From assembly GCA_018262315.1 (NCBI GenBank), contig JAGSPS010000271.1, forward strand, positions 1 to 6,358: a stretch of DNA of 6,358 nucleotides. The letters run 5' to 3'. The translations under genes were made by a program, and so were the position numbers. Under the pieces are notes generated by a model. The model saw nothing but the letters and a program-made list of their open reading frames with translations. It did no database searches and had not been told where the DNA came from. Positions 5,326 through 6,358 of this stretch are shown here, one piece after another. Numbering within the stretch: position 1 is the first letter of the stretch; each line of letters opens with the position of its first letter. This stretch comes from Deltaproteobacteria bacterium (GTDB taxonomy: Bacteria; Myxococcota_A; UBA9160; PR03).

Positions 5326-6358
5326 ATGCCGCGCGCCGTTCGCGCCGTTGGGATCGTCCTCGCGCTCGTGGTGCTCGGCCTCGCGATCGCTGCCAGCGTT
5401 GCCTTCTCACGACGCGTCGCGCTCGCCGAATGGCTGTTGCTCGATCAAATCGCGGCGCGCGGCGTGTCGCCTGCCGCGCTGCGCGTGAGCCACGTCGATG
5501 CGCGCGGCATCGCGATCGCCGATCTGGCGCTCGGACCGCCGGATGCGCCCGATCTCGCGATCGCCGAGATCACCGCGAGCTGGTCGCTCGCCGGGCTGTG
5601 GGAACGGCGCCTCGACTCGCTGCGCGTGTCGGGCGTCGATCTGCGCGGCACGCAGCGGGATGGGAAGCTCTCGCTCGGCGCGCTCGACGCGCTGCTGGCG
5701 GGCGACGGGGCATCGGACACTGCCCCAGTGCTTCCCGCCAGCGAGATCACGCTCGAAGCGGCACGCGTGCAGATCGCGACGCCCAAGGGCGTCGCGAAGG
5801 GAACGCTCGGCGGTTCGCTCCAGAGTCTTGGAGACGGGACGATCGACGGCCGCTTCGAGCTGGCGCTCGACGGCGCCGGACTGCGCGCGCGCGGCGCGCT
5901 CGAGGTGTCGGGATCGCTCGATGCGCCGGCATTCCACTCGTTGCTCGAAGCGGAGCGGGGGCTCCCGGTCGCGGGACGCGTCGAGGTGCGCGGGCAGGTC
6001 GCGCGCGAGCAGGGCGCGCGCATCTTCGACGCCACCGTGGCGCTGCGCGACGCGAGCTTCACCAGCGACATCATGCGCATGAGCGGCGTGAACGGCGTCA
6101 TTGCGCTGCGCGGCCCGCCGCTGCACACGCCGAAGCAGCAGATCCTCTCGCTGGGCGTGGTCGACGTCGGCGTGCCGCTGACCGAAGGTCTGGTCGAGTT
6201 CACGCTGCGGCGCGACGGCACCGTCGCGGTGGCGCTCGCGATGCTGCATTTCGCCGAGGGCGAACTGCGCGCGCAGGACGTGGTGCTCGACCTCGATGCG
6301 AAGCAGACCGCGGTGACGATGCAGGCGCGCGGCCTCGATCTCACCGCGCTGCTGGCGC
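5326..6358 (+). CDS. Membrane-anchored YdbH/AsmA-like protein, 5' part (3' end outside window)
   Basis: The first 344 codons of a gene that runs off the right edge. ATG 5326 is the first possible start after an in-frame TAG at 5314-5316, with a weak AGGG site seven bases upstream. The N-terminus has Arg3 and Arg6, then one hydrophobic helix (about 7-27), with no good cleavage site, then Arg29-Arg30: an inner-membrane anchor with the rest in the periplasm. What follows is rich in short beta strands and GxLxxxxLxL patterns, such as VDARGIAIADLAL (57-69), LRVSGVDLRG (99-108), ALEVSGSLDA (191-200) and VEVRGQVA (219-226), typical of AsmA/TamB/YdbH repeating beta-groove proteins. The last visible part (about 285-344), with EFTLRRDGTVAVA, FAEGELRAQDVVLDLD and ARGLDLTALLA, resembles the conserved YdbH region (the so-called dicarboxylate transport domain). 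YdbH in E. coli helps move phospholipids between inner and outer membranes. The broad beta-groove class is well supported; the YdbH assignment is from recalled family pattern and cannot be confirmed without the missing 3' part. Confidence 0.72.
   Translation, partial: MPRAVRAVGIVLALVVLGLAIAASVAFSRRVALAEWLLLDQIAARGVSPAALRVSHVDARGIAIADLALGPPDAPDLAIAEITASWSLAGLWERRLDSLRVSGVDLRGTQRDGKLSLGALDALLAGDGASDTAPVLPASEITLEAARVQIATPKGVAKGTLGGSLQSLGDGTIDGRFELALDGAGLRARGALEVSGSLDAPAFHSLLEAERGLPVAGRVEVRGQVAREQGARIFDATVALRDASFTSDIMRMSGVNGVIALRGPPLHTPKQQILSLGVVDVGVPLTEGLVEFTLRRDGTVAVALAMLHFAEGELRAQDVVLDLDAKQTAVTMQARGLDLTALLA

Noticed and set aside
5407..6249. Long - strand open frames opposite the YdbH-like gene
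   Set aside because: Arg/Ala/Ser-rich low-information translations; the + strand frame has a start, a membrane anchor and consistent beta-strand patterning.

Overview
The window is GC-rich (about 70% by eye) and almost fully coding, with strong G/C preference at third codon positions in every gene. A PEP-CTERM sorting tail, an apparent YdbH-like envelope-spanning protein, a thiolase-like protein and an SDR-DUF2867 protein point to a Gram-negative, high-GC environmental bacterium. A relative of the former Deltaproteobacteria (Myxococcota, Desulfobacterota or similar) would fit, but the sequence alone does not fix the taxon.

Layout: (1) From the left edge to 431, + strand, the 3' part of a gene for an exported protein ending in a PEP-CTERM anchor. 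(2) Overlapping it by four bases (ATGA), + strand from 428, a secreted alpha/beta-hydrolase with a GHSQG nucleophile elbow. Its reading frame is broken near 1880: frame 2 stops at 1921, while frame 1 carries the expected C-terminal 95 residues, with the probable catalytic histidine, to the stop at 2169. (3) A tail-to-tail junction with only three bases between stop codons, where the hydrolase end forms a small A/T-richer stem-loop. (4) Two genes on the - strand reading leftwards, probably one transcript: first an NAD(P)-binding SDR fused to a DUF2867 domain (5184 to 3706), then a thiolase-like protein of the TLP1 kind (3645 to 2173) whose GTG start is set by a clear Shine-Dalgarno sequence. 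(5) A 141-base divergent gap (5185-5325) with a near-perfect 16-base palindrome next to the next start codon. (6) From 5326 to the right edge, + strand, the 5' part of a membrane-anchored, beta-rich protein resembling YdbH/AsmA-type lipid-transfer proteins.

How the genes fit together: the first two are very likely translationally coupled and both products are exported, which suggests a shared extracellular or cell-surface role. The - strand pair looks like lipid or acyl-CoA related metabolism, but the thiolase-like protein lacks the standard catalytic residues and the SDR lacks a visible YxxxK pair, so neither reaction can be named. The YdbH-like gene is divergent from that pair and points to envelope lipid traffic. 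No RNA genes, CRISPR arrays, insertion sequences or phage genes were seen. I found no complete new defence or mobile system; the most notable points are the frameshifted hydrolase, the PEP-CTERM/hydrolase coupling, the degenerate thiolase site and the palindrome.
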